This document shows positions 20,285-29,457 of a stretch of 64,000 nucleotides of DNA, piece by piece. The first letter of the stretch is position 1. Each line of letters begins with the position of its first letter. Both the position numbers and the translations under genes were made by a program. Origin of the DNA: Octadecabacter algicola (GTDB lineage Bacteria; Pseudomonadota; Alphaproteobacteria; Rhodobacterales; Rhodobacteraceae); NCBI RefSeq assembly GCF_021532625.1, contig NZ_JAKGAR010000001.1, forward strand, positions 558,001 to 622,000, given 5' to 3'. A model generated the notes under the pieces. It had not been told where the DNA came from. It saw only the letters and a list, made by a program, of their open reading frames with translations, and did no database searches.

Positions 20285-21114
20285 CATGGGACTCCGATCA
20301 TACGCCACCGAGCGAAACCATTACTTTGGCAGGCTGGGCGCGAGTTGTGGTTCGCGGCTTCGCGGTTGGAACACTGACCTTTGGTGGGCTTTTGGTGTTA
20401 CTGTTGGTGCGTTTGGTTGAACGGCCTTTGTTTGGCCAAGGGCGCCCCGTGACGCCGTTTATCACGCAATTCGTTTGCCGCTGTGCATTCTGGTTTCTGG
20501 GTATCCGTTACCGTCGTATCGGCACGCCAATGGCGGGTGCGGGTGCTGTGGTTGCCAATCACTCATCATGGTTGGATATTTTCGCACTAAACGCCGCAAA
20601 GCGCATTTATTTCGTTAGCAAAGCTGAAGTGGCCGGCTGGCCGGGGATTGGCTGGCTGGCACGCGCCACGGGCACTGTCTTTATTGCGCGGGATCGCCGT
20701 CAAGCGGTCAGCCAAGTGGAGGTCTTTCGCACGCGTCTCAGCCACGGTCACAAGCTGTTGTTTTTCCCTGAGGGCACATCCACCGATGGGTTACAGGTCT
20801 TACCCTTTAAGCCGACTTTGTTTGCCGCGTTTTATGATGACGCCTTGCGCGACACCTTGTCGATCCAGCCTGTGACAGTGGTTTACCAATCACCAGAGGG
20901 CGAGGATGCGCGGCTTTATGGATGGTGGGGTGACATGGATTTCGGCCCGCATTTATTGCACACCCTAGCACAATCTCCCCAAGGGACTGTCACGGTTGTC
21001 TATCATGATCCCGTCAGGGTGGCCGATTTCGAGAACCGAAAGGTTCTGGCGGCGCACCTCGAAGAACAGGTGCGTGGTGGTTTAGCCGATCATCGCCGCG
21101 GCATAGGCGCTTAG
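20281..21114 (+). CDS. olsA: Lyso-ornithine lipid O-acyltransferase OlsA
   Basis: 277 residues of the PlsC family with one N-terminal membrane helix region (about 25-45). Acyltransferase motif I is NHSSWLD (HX4D) and motif III is FFPEGTSTDG. It adds the second acyl chain to lyso-ornithine lipid; it may also act on lysophosphatidic acid. The start is fixed by the ATGA overlap with olsB. Its last 33 bases overlap the end of the convergent ThiE-like gene. Confidence 0.9.
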   Translation: MTWDSDHTPPSETITLAGWARVVVRGFAVGTLTFGGLLVLLLVRLVERPLFGQGRPVTPFITQFVCRCAFWFLGIRYRRIGTPMAGAGAVVANHSSWLDIFALNAAKRIYFVSKAEVAGWPGIGWLARATGTVFIARDRRQAVSQVEVFRTRLSHGHKLLFFPEGTSTDGLQVLPFKPTLFAAFYDDALRDTLSIQPVTVVYQSPEGEDARLYGWWGDMDFGPHLLHTLAQSPQGTVTVVYHDPVRVADFENRKVLAAHLEEQVRGGLADHRRGIGA

Positions 21115-21708
21115 GGCAGCAGACGGATCATCAGAACCCCAAATTTCGTCGCCAATGCCGAAAAAGTCAGTATGTGGCGCAAGCGTTTTGATAAGCGCAT
21201 CGTCCAACATGCCCTCAGCCACGACTGGAACTTCGATCATCATCGACCACCACTGGAACAGCTCCAGTTCGGCCTGACGGCCATCCCCAAGCGAGGACGC
21301 ACCAACGGGGCCAAAGCTGATGTAGTCAGCGCCCAGTTCACCAGCTGTCATGCCATCATGACGCGAATTGCCACAAAAGCTTCCGACAATGGCATCTACA
21401 CCAAGATCATCGCGAACTTTTTTCACAGAACGCGCCCCATCCGTGAGATGCACACCATCTAGACCAAGACGATCCACCATCAAGACATGCGTATCGATGA
21501 CCAAAGCCACATCGCGTTCATGGGTCACGACGCGCAATGCATCGGCAGCCTTGGCAATACGGGCTTCGTCCGTCGTTGACAGTGCAAGGCGCACGCAAGC
21601 AATTTCCGTCGTGTCAAGGCACCGCGCGAGCATGTCTGGAAACGTCGATAGTTCGAATTCAGACGGTGTAATGAGGTAAATTTGCGGTTGATCGGGTTGG
21701 TCGGTCAT
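21082..21708 (-). CDS. ThiE/TenI-like thiamine phosphate synthase family protein
   Basis: 208 residues with a TIM-barrel fold typical of ThiE (ALVIDTHVLMVDRLGLDGVHLTDG; GADYISFGPVG). The GRDALH-like region usual before the phosphate site is not well kept, so it may be a ThiE paralogue rather than the main enzyme. The ATG at 21708 was chosen because AAGGA lies upstream and it matches the family length; an open longer form adds 16 residues. No other thiamine genes or TPP riboswitch are nearby. Confidence 0.75.
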   Translation of the reverse strand: MTDQPDQPQIYLITPSEFELSTFPDMLARCLDTTEIACVRLALSTTDEARIAKAADALRVVTHERDVALVIDTHVLMVDRLGLDGVHLTDGARSVKKVRDDLGVDAIVGSFCGNSRHDGMTAGELGADYISFGPVGASSLGDGRQAELELFQWWSMMIEVPVVAEGMLDDALIKTLAPHTDFFGIGDEIWGSDDPSAALSAYAAAMIG

Positions 21709-21800
21709 AGATAGGTCCTTAAACGTTGCGCCCGCTATAGCGGTCATGTTGCGCATTGAATAGGGGTGCGTTACTTCGACGACGAATTTGGAGAAACCTG

Positions 21801-22541
21801 ATGCCTACTGACGCCCCCCAGCCAAGCTTTGTCCTGATCCGCCCCCAAATGGGCGAGAACATCGGCGCAGCAGCCCGTGCGATGTGGAACTTCGGGTTGG
21901 ACCGGATGCGCATCGTCGCCCCGCGTGATGGCTGGCCAAACCCCGCAGCGGATGCGTTGGCCAGTGGTGCAGGGCGGTTGCTTGATGAGGCAGAAGTTTC
22001 GCCAGACGTCGCGAGCGGGATTGCCGACCGGACTTATGTTTATGCCACAACTGCACGCCCCCGCGAGCTGACAAAGCCGGTGTTCTCACCAGAGGCGGCC
22101 ATGAAAGACGCTGCCGAGCGGATTGCACGTGGTGAAAAAGTCGCTGTGATGTTCGGACCTGAACGATCCGGCATGGAAAACGCGGATATTGCCCATGCCA
22201 ATGCGATTATCACGGTGCCTGTGAACCCCGAATTCCCGTCCTTGAACCTTGCGCAATGTGTCTTGTTGGTTGGGTACGAATGGCGCCGAGCAAGCGAAGA
22301 GATCGTCGATGTTGTTGTTCAAGGACAAACAATTGAGACAGCGGATCAGCGCGATATCGAAGCTTTGGCGCGCCACTATGAAGATCGTCTTGAGGATGCA
22401 GGGTTCTTTTATCCAGACCACAAAGCCGAAAACATGAAGGTCAATCTACGTAACCTCTGGAGCCGGATGCCACTAACGCGGGCCGATGCTCAGATGTTAC
22501 ATGGTGTCTTGCGCCAGCTGTTACGTGGCAAGACTGATTAA
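21801..22541 (+). CDS. trmJ: tRNA/rRNA methyltransferase, TrmJ type (SPOUT)
   Basis: 246-residue SpoU-class SPOUT methyltransferase. PSFVLIRPQMGENIGAAARAMWNFG is the N-terminal signature; VAVMFGPERSGMEN and VPVNPEFPSLNLAQCVLLVGYEW form the knotted SAM site. TrmJ makes the 2'-O-methyl group at tRNA position 32. ATG 21801 has GGAGAAACC upstream; a longer frame adds 15 residues. Diverges from the ThiE-like gene. Confidence 0.87.
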   Translation: MPTDAPQPSFVLIRPQMGENIGAAARAMWNFGLDRMRIVAPRDGWPNPAADALASGAGRLLDEAEVSPDVASGIADRTYVYATTARPRELTKPVFSPEAAMKDAAERIARGEKVAVMFGPERSGMENADIAHANAIITVPVNPEFPSLNLAQCVLLVGYEWRRASEEIVDVVVQGQTIETADQRDIEALARHYEDRLEDAGFFYPDHKAENMKVNLRNLWSRMPLTRADAQMLHGVLRQLLRGKTD

Positions 22542-22590
22542 GACCGAGTGCTAAGCACCTTTCATTTAGTTGGAATGAAGCGAGCGAAAT

Positions 22591-22624
22591 GCTGCAGTTG
22601 GGTTGCCCAATGACAAGGTGCAGC
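22591..22624. repeat. Nested inverted repeat upstream of ctaA
   Basis: GCTGCA (22591-22596) pairs with TGCAGC (22619-22624), enclosing a second hairpin TTGGG-TTG-CCCAA (22598-22610). It lies 37 bases before the ctaA ATG, in the leader. No T tract; it could be an operator or an mRNA structure. Confidence 0.4.
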
Positions 22625-22660
22625 CTAGGTTTCGCGTAAGACATATTTTGAGGTGAGAAG

Positions 22661-23800
22661 ATGGCGACCAAGCCGCGTAGTATTTTTGAAGAGGTCAGCG
22701 ACGTTCAAAAGCCCGTTGCCGCCCCAGGTGGCATCGACGGCAAGGGCAAAGGCGCGCGTGGCGGTATTCGTGTCTGGTTAATGATCCTGTTTGCGATGGT
22801 TGTTGCGATGATCGCAGTTGGGGGGCTGACACGGCTGACCGACAGTGGACTGTCGATTACCGAATGGGCGCCACTAAGTGGCGCGATGCCACCGATGAGC
22901 GCCGAAGCTTGGGATGCCGAGTTTGAGGCCTATAAGCTGATCCCTGAGTACATCGAACAAAATGCGGGCATGAGCCTGAGTGAGTTCAAAGAAATTTACT
23001 GGTGGGAATGGGGGCATCGTCAACTGGGCCGTGTCATCGGTCTGGTTTGGGCCGTCGGGTTCCTGTGGTTCTTTGTGCGCCGTCAAATTCCGGTCGGTTG
23101 GACTGGGCGTTTGGTTCTCATCGGTGCTTTGGGTGGCTTACAAGGTGCGATTGGCTGGTGGATGGTACATTCTGGTCTGCAGGCTGGGATGCTTGACGTT
23201 GCATCGTATCGTTTAGCGACACACTTAGGATTGGCATTTGTCATCCTAGGGTTCATCGCGTGGTACGTGTTCTTGCTTGGCCGTCGTGAGGCGGACTTGA
23301 TGCAGGCGCGCCGCAGCGGTGAGGCCAAGCTGTTTTCGATGTCCACAGGGCTGATGCATTTCGCATTCCTGCAAATTTTGCTTGGCGCTTTGGTGGCCGG
23401 GATTGATGCCGGACGTGCTTTCCCGACTTGGCCCTTGATGGGAGATGGATTCTTCCCGCCTGAGCCGTTCCAGATCACGCCGATTTGGCGCAACTTCTTT
23501 GAGGATGCGGGGCTGGTACAGTTCATCCACCGCATGTCCGGCTATCTGCTGTTGGCGTTTGGCGTGGTTGTTTGGCTGCGCGGGCGCAAGTCCGCCAATG
23601 ATCAGACGCGATTTGCAGTGAACATGGTGTTTGCCGTCTTGCTGGTACAGATGGTGATCGGCATCGCTACTGCGCTTTATTCAGCACCTGTTCACATTGC
23701 CATTGTTCACCAGTTTACAGCGATCCTGCTTTGGGTCGCGATATTGCGGGCGCGCTATTTGGCACGGTATCCGCTTCCTCAATCGATCAAAGGAACCTGA
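22661..23800 (+). CDS. ctaA: Heme A synthase
   Basis: 379-residue inner-membrane protein with about eight helices. It belongs to the COX15/CtaA type 2 group: GGLTRLTDSGLSITEW after the first helix, EWGHRQLGRVIG with the catalytic Glu and heme-ligand His, and VQFIHRMSGYLLL later. It oxidises heme O to heme A for aa3-type cytochrome oxidase. The cytosolic N-terminal extension (about 35 residues) is usual for alphaproteobacteria. GAGGTGAGAAG precedes the ATG. The carboxypeptidase gene follows after three bases. Confidence 0.95.
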   Translation: MATKPRSIFEEVSDVQKPVAAPGGIDGKGKGARGGIRVWLMILFAMVVAMIAVGGLTRLTDSGLSITEWAPLSGAMPPMSAEAWDAEFEAYKLIPEYIEQNAGMSLSEFKEIYWWEWGHRQLGRVIGLVWAVGFLWFFVRRQIPVGWTGRLVLIGALGGLQGAIGWWMVHSGLQAGMLDVASYRLATHLGLAFVILGFIAWYVFLLGRREADLMQARRSGEAKLFSMSTGLMHFAFLQILLGALVAGIDAGRAFPTWPLMGDGFFPPEPFQITPIWRNFFEDAGLVQFIHRMSGYLLLAFGVVVWLRGRKSANDQTRFAVNMVFAVLLVQMVIGIATALYSAPVHIAIVHQFTAILLWVAILRARYLARYPLPQSIKGT

Positions 23801-23803
23801 TCT

Positions 23804-25273
23804 ATGACCGCTTATGAAGACCTAATGGCCATGCAGCGCGAAACCGAAGCCCTGTCACAGGTTGCCGGACGTCTGGGTTGGGATCAGGAAACCATGATGC
23901 CGCGCGATGCGGCTCCTCAACGCGGTGCGGAGATGGCAGCGATGGAATCTGTTCTCCATGCGCGGCGCACGGATAGTCGGGTTGCGGACTTGCTGGCCGA
24001 AGCTGAGGCGAGCTCGGATGTAGAGGCTGCGCAGTTGCGCCACATCCAACGCTCCTTTGATCGCGCGAGCAAGGTTCCAGCGAAACTGGCCTCCGAGATT
24101 GCGCGGGTGACATCTGAGTCCCAAGGCAAATGGGCTGAGGCCCGCGAAGCCGATGATTTCGAAGCCTATGCGCCCGTCCTGAAAGAGGTTGTCGCACTCA
24201 AGCGTGAAGAGGGCGCAGCTCTGTCCGCAGGTAGTGATGTTTATGACGCGATGCTGGATGATTACGAACCCGGCGCGACCGCGGCAGAGTTGGGGGCAAT
24301 GTTTGATGCCCTGCGGCCCCGTTTGGTGGATTTACGAGCAGCCGTTTTAGACGCACCAGCGCCGCCAGCCTTGCAAGGCAAGTTCGACGAAAACGCTCAG
24401 ATGAAACTCAGCCGCCAGATCGCCAAAACCTTTGGTTATGACATGGCAAAGGGCCGCGTAGATAAGGCGGTGCATCCTTTTTCCAGCGGGTCTGGGTTGG
24501 ACGTGCGGATCACCACGCGGACCAGTGAGACCGACCCGTTCAATTGTATCTATTCCACGATCCACGAGGTCGGCCACGCGTGTTATGAACAAAACATCGA
24601 CACCGCATATCTCTTAACGCCTCTCGGTAATGGCGTATCGATGGGTGTTCACGAAAGCCAAAGCCGCATTTATGAAAATCAGATCGGGCGGGGCCGTGCG
24701 TTTACGGGATGGCTTTATGGTCAGATGCGCGATGCCTTCGGGGACTTCGGTATTGAGGACGAGGATGCGTTCTACGGCTGCGTGAACCGCGTCGAAAACG
24801 GGTTTATTCGCACAGAAGCAGACGAGGTTCAGTATAACCTCCACGTCTTGCTGCGCTTTGATCTGGAACGCGCGTTGATCGCTGGTGACATTGAAGTCGA
24901 TGATCTTGAGGCCGCGTGGAACGAACGGTTCGAGGCTGACTTCGGTTATCCCGTCGACAAAGCCAGCAATGGCGTGTTGCAGGATGTCCATTGGTCCGTG
25001 GGGCTGTTTGGCTATTTCCCGACCTATTCATTGGGCAACGTCTACGCTGGCTGTCTGAACCAAGCGATGCGCAAAGCGGTTCCGGACGTCGATTTGGCAC
25101 TGGCACGAGGCGAAACCCAATACGCCACAGGCTGGTTGCGCGATAATGTGCAGACCCATGGCGGATTGTACAAGCCACGAGAAGTGATCGGGAAAGCTTG
25201 TGAATTTGAGCCGAGCGAAGCCCCATTGCTAACCTACCTTGAGGACAAGTTCCGCGGGATTTACGGGCTTTAG
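23804..25273 (+). CDS. Carboxypeptidase Taq family (M32) metallopeptidase
   Basis: 489 residues, the normal length for M32. The zinc motif is STIHEVGHACYEQ (HEXXH), and the further conserved segments GVHESQSRIYENQIGRG and FGYFPTYSLGNVYA are present. It removes C-terminal residues from peptides in the cytoplasm; no signal peptide is seen. Its start lies three bases after ctaA, so it is likely co-transcribed, without obvious functional link. Its end overlaps the convergent enoyl-CoA hydratase gene by four bases. Confidence 0.93.
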   Translation: MTAYEDLMAMQRETEALSQVAGRLGWDQETMMPRDAAPQRGAEMAAMESVLHARRTDSRVADLLAEAEASSDVEAAQLRHIQRSFDRASKVPAKLASEIARVTSESQGKWAEAREADDFEAYAPVLKEVVALKREEGAALSAGSDVYDAMLDDYEPGATAAELGAMFDALRPRLVDLRAAVLDAPAPPALQGKFDENAQMKLSRQIAKTFGYDMAKGRVDKAVHPFSSGSGLDVRITTRTSETDPFNCIYSTIHEVGHACYEQNIDTAYLLTPLGNGVSMGVHESQSRIYENQIGRGRAFTGWLYGQMRDAFGDFGIEDEDAFYGCVNRVENGFIRTEADEVQYNLHVLLRFDLERALIAGDIEVDDLEAAWNERFEADFGYPVDKASNGVLQDVHWSVGLFGYFPTYSLGNVYAGCLNQAMRKAVPDVDLALARGETQYATGWLRDNVQTHGGLYKPREVIGKACEFEPSEAPLLTYLEDKFRGIYGL

Positions 25274-26052
25274 GACCAGTCAGGTTTGCGTTTCTCCAAG
25301 AAGGCAGTGATGCCTTCGTTGGTTTGTGCCTCGAGCATGTTTTCGACCATCCTTGCACCGGTGTAGGCGTAAGCGTCGGCCGTTGTCATTTGGGCCTGTT
25401 CGTAAAAAGCTTGTTTGCCGGTTTTGACCGCGACGGGCAGTTTTGATGCAATGGTCAGGGCAAGGGCGCGGGTTTCTTCGGCAAGATCAGCCTCGGGCAC
25501 AGCACGGTTAATCAAACCTAGTGTTTTTGCCTCAGCGGCATCAATCAGGCGGCCCGTGGTCAATAGCTCGAACGCGGCTTTGCGGCCAAGGTTGCGGGTC
25601 AACGCGACCATGGGCGTTGAACAAAACAACCCGATGTTCACGCCATTGACGCCAAAGCGGCAAGTATCTGCAGCAACGGCCAGATCACAGCTGGCGACCA
25701 GTTGGCAACCTGCAGCTACGGCAACACCATGGGTTTGCGCAATCACAGGCTGCGGCAGTTTCTGAAGCGTCTTCATCATCGTCGCACAACGATCAAACAG
25801 ATCACCGAGGGCCGCAGCACCCGCGTCTTCGGCTTGGCGAGCGGCTTGCATTTCTTTGAGGTTGTGGCCCGCGCAGAACCCTTTGCCCGCGCCGGACAAA
25901 ACCACCACACGAGTCTCTCGGTCGTTCATCAAGCCGTCAAATTCATCCTGCAAGGCCGCGATCATCCCGTCAGACAGGGCATTCAAACGTTCAGGCATAG
26001 TCATTTCGATGTGGGCGATGCCGTCTGCATCGGTGCGGGTCAAATGGGGCAT
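25270..26052 (-). CDS. Enoyl-CoA hydratase/isomerase family protein
   Basis: 260-residue crotonase-fold protein. GAGKGFCAGHNLKEMQ is the oxyanion-hole region, and the second is around THGVAVAAGCQLVASCDLAVA. It resembles the ECHDC3-like group (mitochondrial-type enoyl-CoA hydratase domain protein 3). The usual hydratase Glu pair is not clearly present, so substrate and exact reaction are uncertain. Single gene, divergent from the PaaI-type thioesterase gene. Confidence 0.85.
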   Translation of the reverse strand: MPHLTRTDADGIAHIEMTMPERLNALSDGMIAALQDEFDGLMNDRETRVVVLSGAGKGFCAGHNLKEMQAARQAEDAGAAALGDLFDRCATMMKTLQKLPQPVIAQTHGVAVAAGCQLVASCDLAVAADTCRFGVNGVNIGLFCSTPMVALTRNLGRKAAFELLTTGRLIDAAEAKTLGLINRAVPEADLAEETRALALTIASKLPVAVKTGKQAFYEQAQMTTADAYAYTGARMVENMLEAQTNEGITAFLEKRKPDWS

Positions 26053-26106
26053 CTTGTGTCCTTCTAAATTCTAGGCAAGCTTAGGACAGAGGGCAGGGGG
26101 AATGCT

Positions 26107-26529
26107 ATGGAAATTAAGATGGACAAGGCCGCGTTGCAGGCTTTTCTAGAAACGGACTTTGCACAGGTCGCGGATCAATTCGGATTTGTTGAGGTCGCAC
26201 CGCCGTTTTTGACGCTAGAACTGATCGCGTCGGATCAACATTTACGACCGGGAGGCACAGTGTCAGGCCCGACAATGTTTGGACTGGCCGACGTTTGCGC
26301 CTATTTCTGTATCCTGTCCGTGATCGGCCCCGTGGGTCTGGCGGTGACGACCAATTGTTCGATCGACTTTATGCGCAAGCCACAAGCGGGGCGGTTGCTG
26401 TGTCGTATGGAGTTGCTGAAACTTGGACGGGCTTTGGCCGTGTGTGAGGGGCGGATTTACAGCGAAGGTGCCGAAGACAAACCCGTCGCACGGGCGTCTT
26501 TGACCTATTCGATACCGCCCAGCAGATAG
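26107..26529 (+). CDS. PaaI-type hotdog thioesterase
   Basis: 140 residues with a hotdog fold: LRPGGTVSGPTMFGLADVCAYFCILSVIG holds the central helix and the active-site region, with Asp in the LADV segment. It probably hydrolyses acyl-CoA thioesters. It is divergent from the enoyl-CoA hydratase gene (54-base gap), a plausible functional pairing. The ATG at 26107 has GGGGGA upstream; Met5 is an alternative start. Confidence 0.82.
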   Translation: MEIKMDKAALQAFLETDFAQVADQFGFVEVAPPFLTLELIASDQHLRPGGTVSGPTMFGLADVCAYFCILSVIGPVGLAVTTNCSIDFMRKPQAGRLLCRMELLKLGRALAVCEGRIYSEGAEDKPVARASLTYSIPPSR

Positions 26530-26534
26530 CGCAT

Positions 26535-26572
26535 AAAAAAACGGGCCAGAGCAATGACGTGCAACTGGCCCG
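26535..26572 (-). terminator. Terminator of the DUF1127 gene
   Basis: CGGGCCAG (26542-26549) pairs with CTGGCCCG (26565-26572) across a 15-base loop. Read on the minus strand it is followed by seven Ts (26541-26535). It may also slow read-through from the thioesterase gene. Confidence 0.82.
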
Positions 26573-26593
26573 AGGTAGGAAGTTCTATTGCAA

Positions 26594-26821
26594 TCAGTCT
26601 TGCCAGAAGGGTTTTTGCCCTTCGCGCTGCGCTGAAATCGGGTCAATCCCGATGTCGCGCAGAAGATGTGGCTCAAGGCGGGTCAGGTGTTTTCGTGAGC
26701 GTTGGCGGGCATCCCATTTCGTCACCATAACCGCGATCGTCACTGCGACGCGGGCCACAAACGGAAGGCTGTGGGCGGCGTTGAGGTACTGGATCTGGGT
26801 CGCATTGGTGGAGAGTGACAT
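26594..26821 (-). CDS. DUF1127 (YjiS-like) small protein
   Basis: 75 residues. The C-terminal 40 residues (RKHLTRLEPHLLRDIGIDPISAQREGQKPFW) are the DUF1127 signature; the middle is hydrophobic (FVARVAVTIAVMV). Members take part in RNA-linked phosphate and carbon regulation in some alphaproteobacteria. The ATG at 26821 has GGAGC six bases upstream. It diverges from a MocR regulator across repeated operator-like boxes, so that regulator is a good candidate to control it. Confidence 0.88.
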   Translation of the reverse strand: MSLSTNATQIQYLNAAHSLPFVARVAVTIAVMVTKWDARQRSRKHLTRLEPHLLRDIGIDPISAQREGQKPFWQD

Positions 26822-26849
26822 GGGGATGCTCCTTTGTGTCACGGGGTTG

Positions 26850-26940
26850 ATTGTATCAATACAATTTGGCATTGTGCCGTAAGTAATTGATACAATGCAG
26901 ACACCAGGCGGTAAACGAATTGATTGTACCCGATACAAAA
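26850..26940. promoter_or_regulatory. Three related palindromic boxes between DUF1127 and the MocR gene
   Basis: Box 1 (26850-26865) is ATTGTAT-CA-ATACAAT, a perfect 7-bp inverted repeat. Box 2 (26886-26896) is ATTG-ATA-CAAT. Box 3 (26923-26939) is ATTGTA-CCCG-ATACAAA. All share the half-site GATACAAT or its complement. They look like operators for the adjacent GntR/MocR-type protein; box 3 lies on or just after its likely start codon. Confidence 0.65.
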
Positions 26941-28320
26941 TGGTCCCCAGACCTCAGCGCTGCTGGCCGGTCCAAATACAAAGCCCTCGCCGAAGCGATC
27001 CGCGAAGGGATCGTGTCAGGGCAACTTATGGCCGGCACAAAGCTGCCGCCAGTGCGCGAACTGGCCTATCAGATTGGTGTCACACCGGGGACGGTGGCGC
27101 GGGCCTATTCCATGATGACGGATGAAGGGCGTTTGATCGCGGAAATCGGGCGCGGAACATTTGTTGCAGGGCGCACCAAGGTTGAACCGGTCGCGGATGT
27201 ACCATTGATTAACACGGTCGATGAAACGATCGCAGATTTCCGCAGCAGCCGTGTGCCCGATGTGGGGCAGGGACTAATCATTGATGCCGCCTTGATGAAG
27301 ATCGCGCAATCACACCGCCGCAGACATATTAATTATCCAACGCAAGAAACCGATCTAGAGGCCCGAGAGGCTGTGGTTGACTGGCTTTCTACTGTCGAGC
27401 TTGGGACTGTGGATGCGGATCATGTTGTTTTGGCGAATGGAGCTCAGAACGCATGCATCATGGCATTGCTATCCGAATTGAGCGGGCCGACACCCGTGAT
27501 CCTGACCGAAGACCTTGCCTATCCAGGTGTGCGCCATGCTGCGCGCCTTTTGCGGGCAAAAGTCTTTGGTGTTGCGATGGACGATCACGGGATTATCCCA
27601 GAAGCGCTTGCGGCGGCCTATCGCGAACACGGCGGACAGGTACTGGTTACAGCCCCCGAAGTGCACAGCCCGACAACAATCAAAACGCCGCTTGAGCGCA
27701 AACAACAGATCGCTGAAGTTGCGCGGGCCCTAAACATTGTCATCGTCGATGATGATTGCCACTCAACCGTGAAATCCGATGTGCCCAGCTACCGCGCCAT
27801 TCTGCCGGAACAGACGTATTATGTATCGTCACTCACAAAATCTGTGACGGGCGCACTGCGGTTCGGGTTTGCTGTCGCACCGCAGGGGCGGGGTGCGGTG
27901 CTGCGCCAAGTGGCCCAAAGCGCCCATTACGGGGTGTCTCAGCCTGTTGTCGATCTGTGTTGCGCGCTGATTAGGTCGGGCGATGCCGCCAGAATTCGGG
28001 CGGATGTTGCCGAGGCGGTCGCGCAGCGGGTACGCCATGCGGTGAACATGCTTGGGCGATGGAACATCAAATGGCGCGAAGATGCTCCGTTTATTTACCT
28101 GCAATTGCCGACCGGTTGGCGCGCCTCCAGCTTTATGGCAGCTTGCGAAGTCCGCGGCATTTTGGTGAAACCCGCCGATGAGTTTGCCCTGCCTGAGGAT
28201 CGAGCCCCCAATGCCGTACGCCTTGCGATTGGAACATGTGTGTCCGAGAAGCGTTTTATCGCTGCGATCGCGGAAATCGACACGATGTTAGGCAATCCTG
28301 AGAGTCGGATCGATAATTGA
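26920..28320 (+). CDS. MocR-type transcriptional regulator (GntR wHTH plus aminotransferase domain)
   Basis: About 466 residues. The N-terminal GntR winged helix (YKALAEAIREGIVSGQL, LPPVRELAYQIGVTPGTVARAY) is followed by a class I aminotransferase-like domain with the PLP lysine in SSLTKSVTGALRFGF. Such proteins sense amines or amino acids through PLP. TTG 26920 was chosen because homologues start just before TKWSPDLS and GGCGG lies upstream; the frame is open to a TTG at 26887, and no ATG is available. Likely controls itself and the divergent DUF1127 gene. Confidence 0.85.
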   Translation: MIVPDTKWSPDLSAAGRSKYKALAEAIREGIVSGQLMAGTKLPPVRELAYQIGVTPGTVARAYSMMTDEGRLIAEIGRGTFVAGRTKVEPVADVPLINTVDETIADFRSSRVPDVGQGLIIDAALMKIAQSHRRRHINYPTQETDLEAREAVVDWLSTVELGTVDADHVVLANGAQNACIMALLSELSGPTPVILTEDLAYPGVRHAARLLRAKVFGVAMDDHGIIPEALAAAYREHGGQVLVTAPEVHSPTTIKTPLERKQQIAEVARALNIVIVDDDCHSTVKSDVPSYRAILPEQTYYVSSLTKSVTGALRFGFAVAPQGRGAVLRQVAQSAHYGVSQPVVDLCCALIRSGDAARIRADVAEAVAQRVRHAVNMLGRWNIKWREDAPFIYLQLPTGWRASSFMAACEVRGILVKPADEFALPEDRAPNAVRLAIGTCVSEKRFIAAIAEIDTMLGNPESRIDN

Positions 28321-28385
28321 TGGGGTAAAATAATACCGTTTTATTAAGCCCTTGAAAACGCGTCACAAAAGGTGTCGCAAGGCAC

Positions 28386-28413
28386 TTGACCGTAAATCCA
28401 ACCCAGCTATAAC
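28386..28413 (+). promoter_or_regulatory. Predicted housekeeping promoter of rplM-rpsI
   Basis: TTGACC (28386-28391) and TATAAC (28408-28413) are spaced by 16 bases, close to the sigma-70 consensus. They lie 65 bases upstream of the rplM ATG, with no other gene between. Confidence 0.65.
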
Positions 28414-28477
28414 CCCCCAATCGAATGTCGGGCCGGCCCTAAATACGGGGTGCGGTCCTTTCACTTAGGAAAAACCG

Positions 28478-28939
28478 ATGAAAACTTTCTCTGCTACACC
28501 AGCGGACATCGACAAGAAATGGATCCTGATCGACGCTGAAGGCGTTGTTCTGGGCCGTCTTGCTTCGATTATCGCTATGCGGTTGCGCGGCAAGCACAAG
28601 CCGTCCTTCACGCCACACATGGACATGGGCGACAACGTCATTGTTATCAACGCTGAAAAAATCCAGCTGACAGGTAACAAGCGCGAAAAGCCTAACTACT
28701 GGCACACTGGCACTGTTGGCGGCATCAAGTCCCGCACAACTGGTGAGATTCTCGAGGGTGCACACCCCGAGCGTGTTGTTATGCAGGCCGTTAAGCGCAT
28801 GCTTCCGGGCAACCGTTTGTCCCGCGTTCAGATGACACACCTGCGTGTGTTCGCTGGCGAAGAGCACGGCATGGACGCGCAAAAACCTGAAGTTCTGGAC
28901 GTTAAGGCCATGAACAAGAAAAACACGAGGACTGCGTAA
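28478..28939 (+). CDS. rplM: 50S ribosomal protein L13
   Basis: 153 residues. [28 protein letters not shown] and [21 protein letters not shown] are the L13 signatures. It binds 23S rRNA early in 50S assembly. AGGAAAA precedes the ATG. Its stop overlaps the rpsI start by one base, the common rplM-rpsI operon. Confidence 0.97.
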   Translation: MKTFSATPADIDKKWILIDAEGVVLGRLASIIAMRLRGKHKPSFTPHMDMGDNVIVINAEKIQLTGNKREKPNYWHTGTVGGIKSRTTGEILEGAHPERVVMQAVKRMLPGNRLSRVQMTHLRVFAGEEHGMDAQKPEVLDVKAMNKKNTRTA

Positions 28940-29433
28940 TGGCTGATCAAGTGAATTCCCTCGAAGAATTGGGCGCAGTTGCCGAAGGCGTTGCACCTGC
29001 TGAGGTTGTGGCAGAAGCCATTGCACGCGAGCCTGTCAAGGACGAGCTTGGCCGTTCTTACGCAACTGGTAAACGTAAAGACGCTGTTGCCCGCGTTTGG
29101 ATCAAGCCGGGTTCCGGCAAGGTCATCGTAAACGGTCGCGACCAGTCCGTATACTTTGCACGTCCGGTTTTGCAGATGATCCTGCGCCAGCCGTTCGAAG
29201 TTGCAGGTGTTGACGGTCAGTTCGACGTTATGGCGACAGTCAAAGGCGGCGGCCTGTCTGGTCAAGCTGGTGCGGTTAAGCACGGCATCTCCAAGGCTCT
29301 GCAATTGTTCGACCCAGCCTTGCGCGCACCACTAAAAGCTGCTGGCTTCATCACACGCGACAGCCGTGTTGTTGAACGTAAGAAGTACGGTAAGGCGAAA
29401 GCCCGTAAGAGCTTCCAGTTCTCCAAACGTTAA
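28939..29433 (+). CDS. rpsI: 30S ribosomal protein S9
   Basis: 164 residues, about 34 longer than E. coli S9 because of an acidic, Ala/Glu-rich N-terminal extension (about 1-35), as is common in alphaproteobacteria. The S9 domain starts at [18 protein letters not shown] and ends in the conserved basic tail FQFSKR, which contacts P-site tRNA. Translationally coupled to rplM; a terminator follows. Confidence 0.97.
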   Translation: MADQVNSLEELGAVAEGVAPAEVVAEAIAREPVKDELGRSYATGKRKDAVARVWIKPGSGKVIVNGRDQSVYFARPVLQMILRQPFEVAGVDGQFDVMATVKGGGLSGQAGAVKHGISKALQLFDPALRAPLKAAGFITRDSRVVERKKYGKAKARKSFQFSKR

Positions 29434-29457
29434 GGTTTTGGATTATATTTTGGAAAA

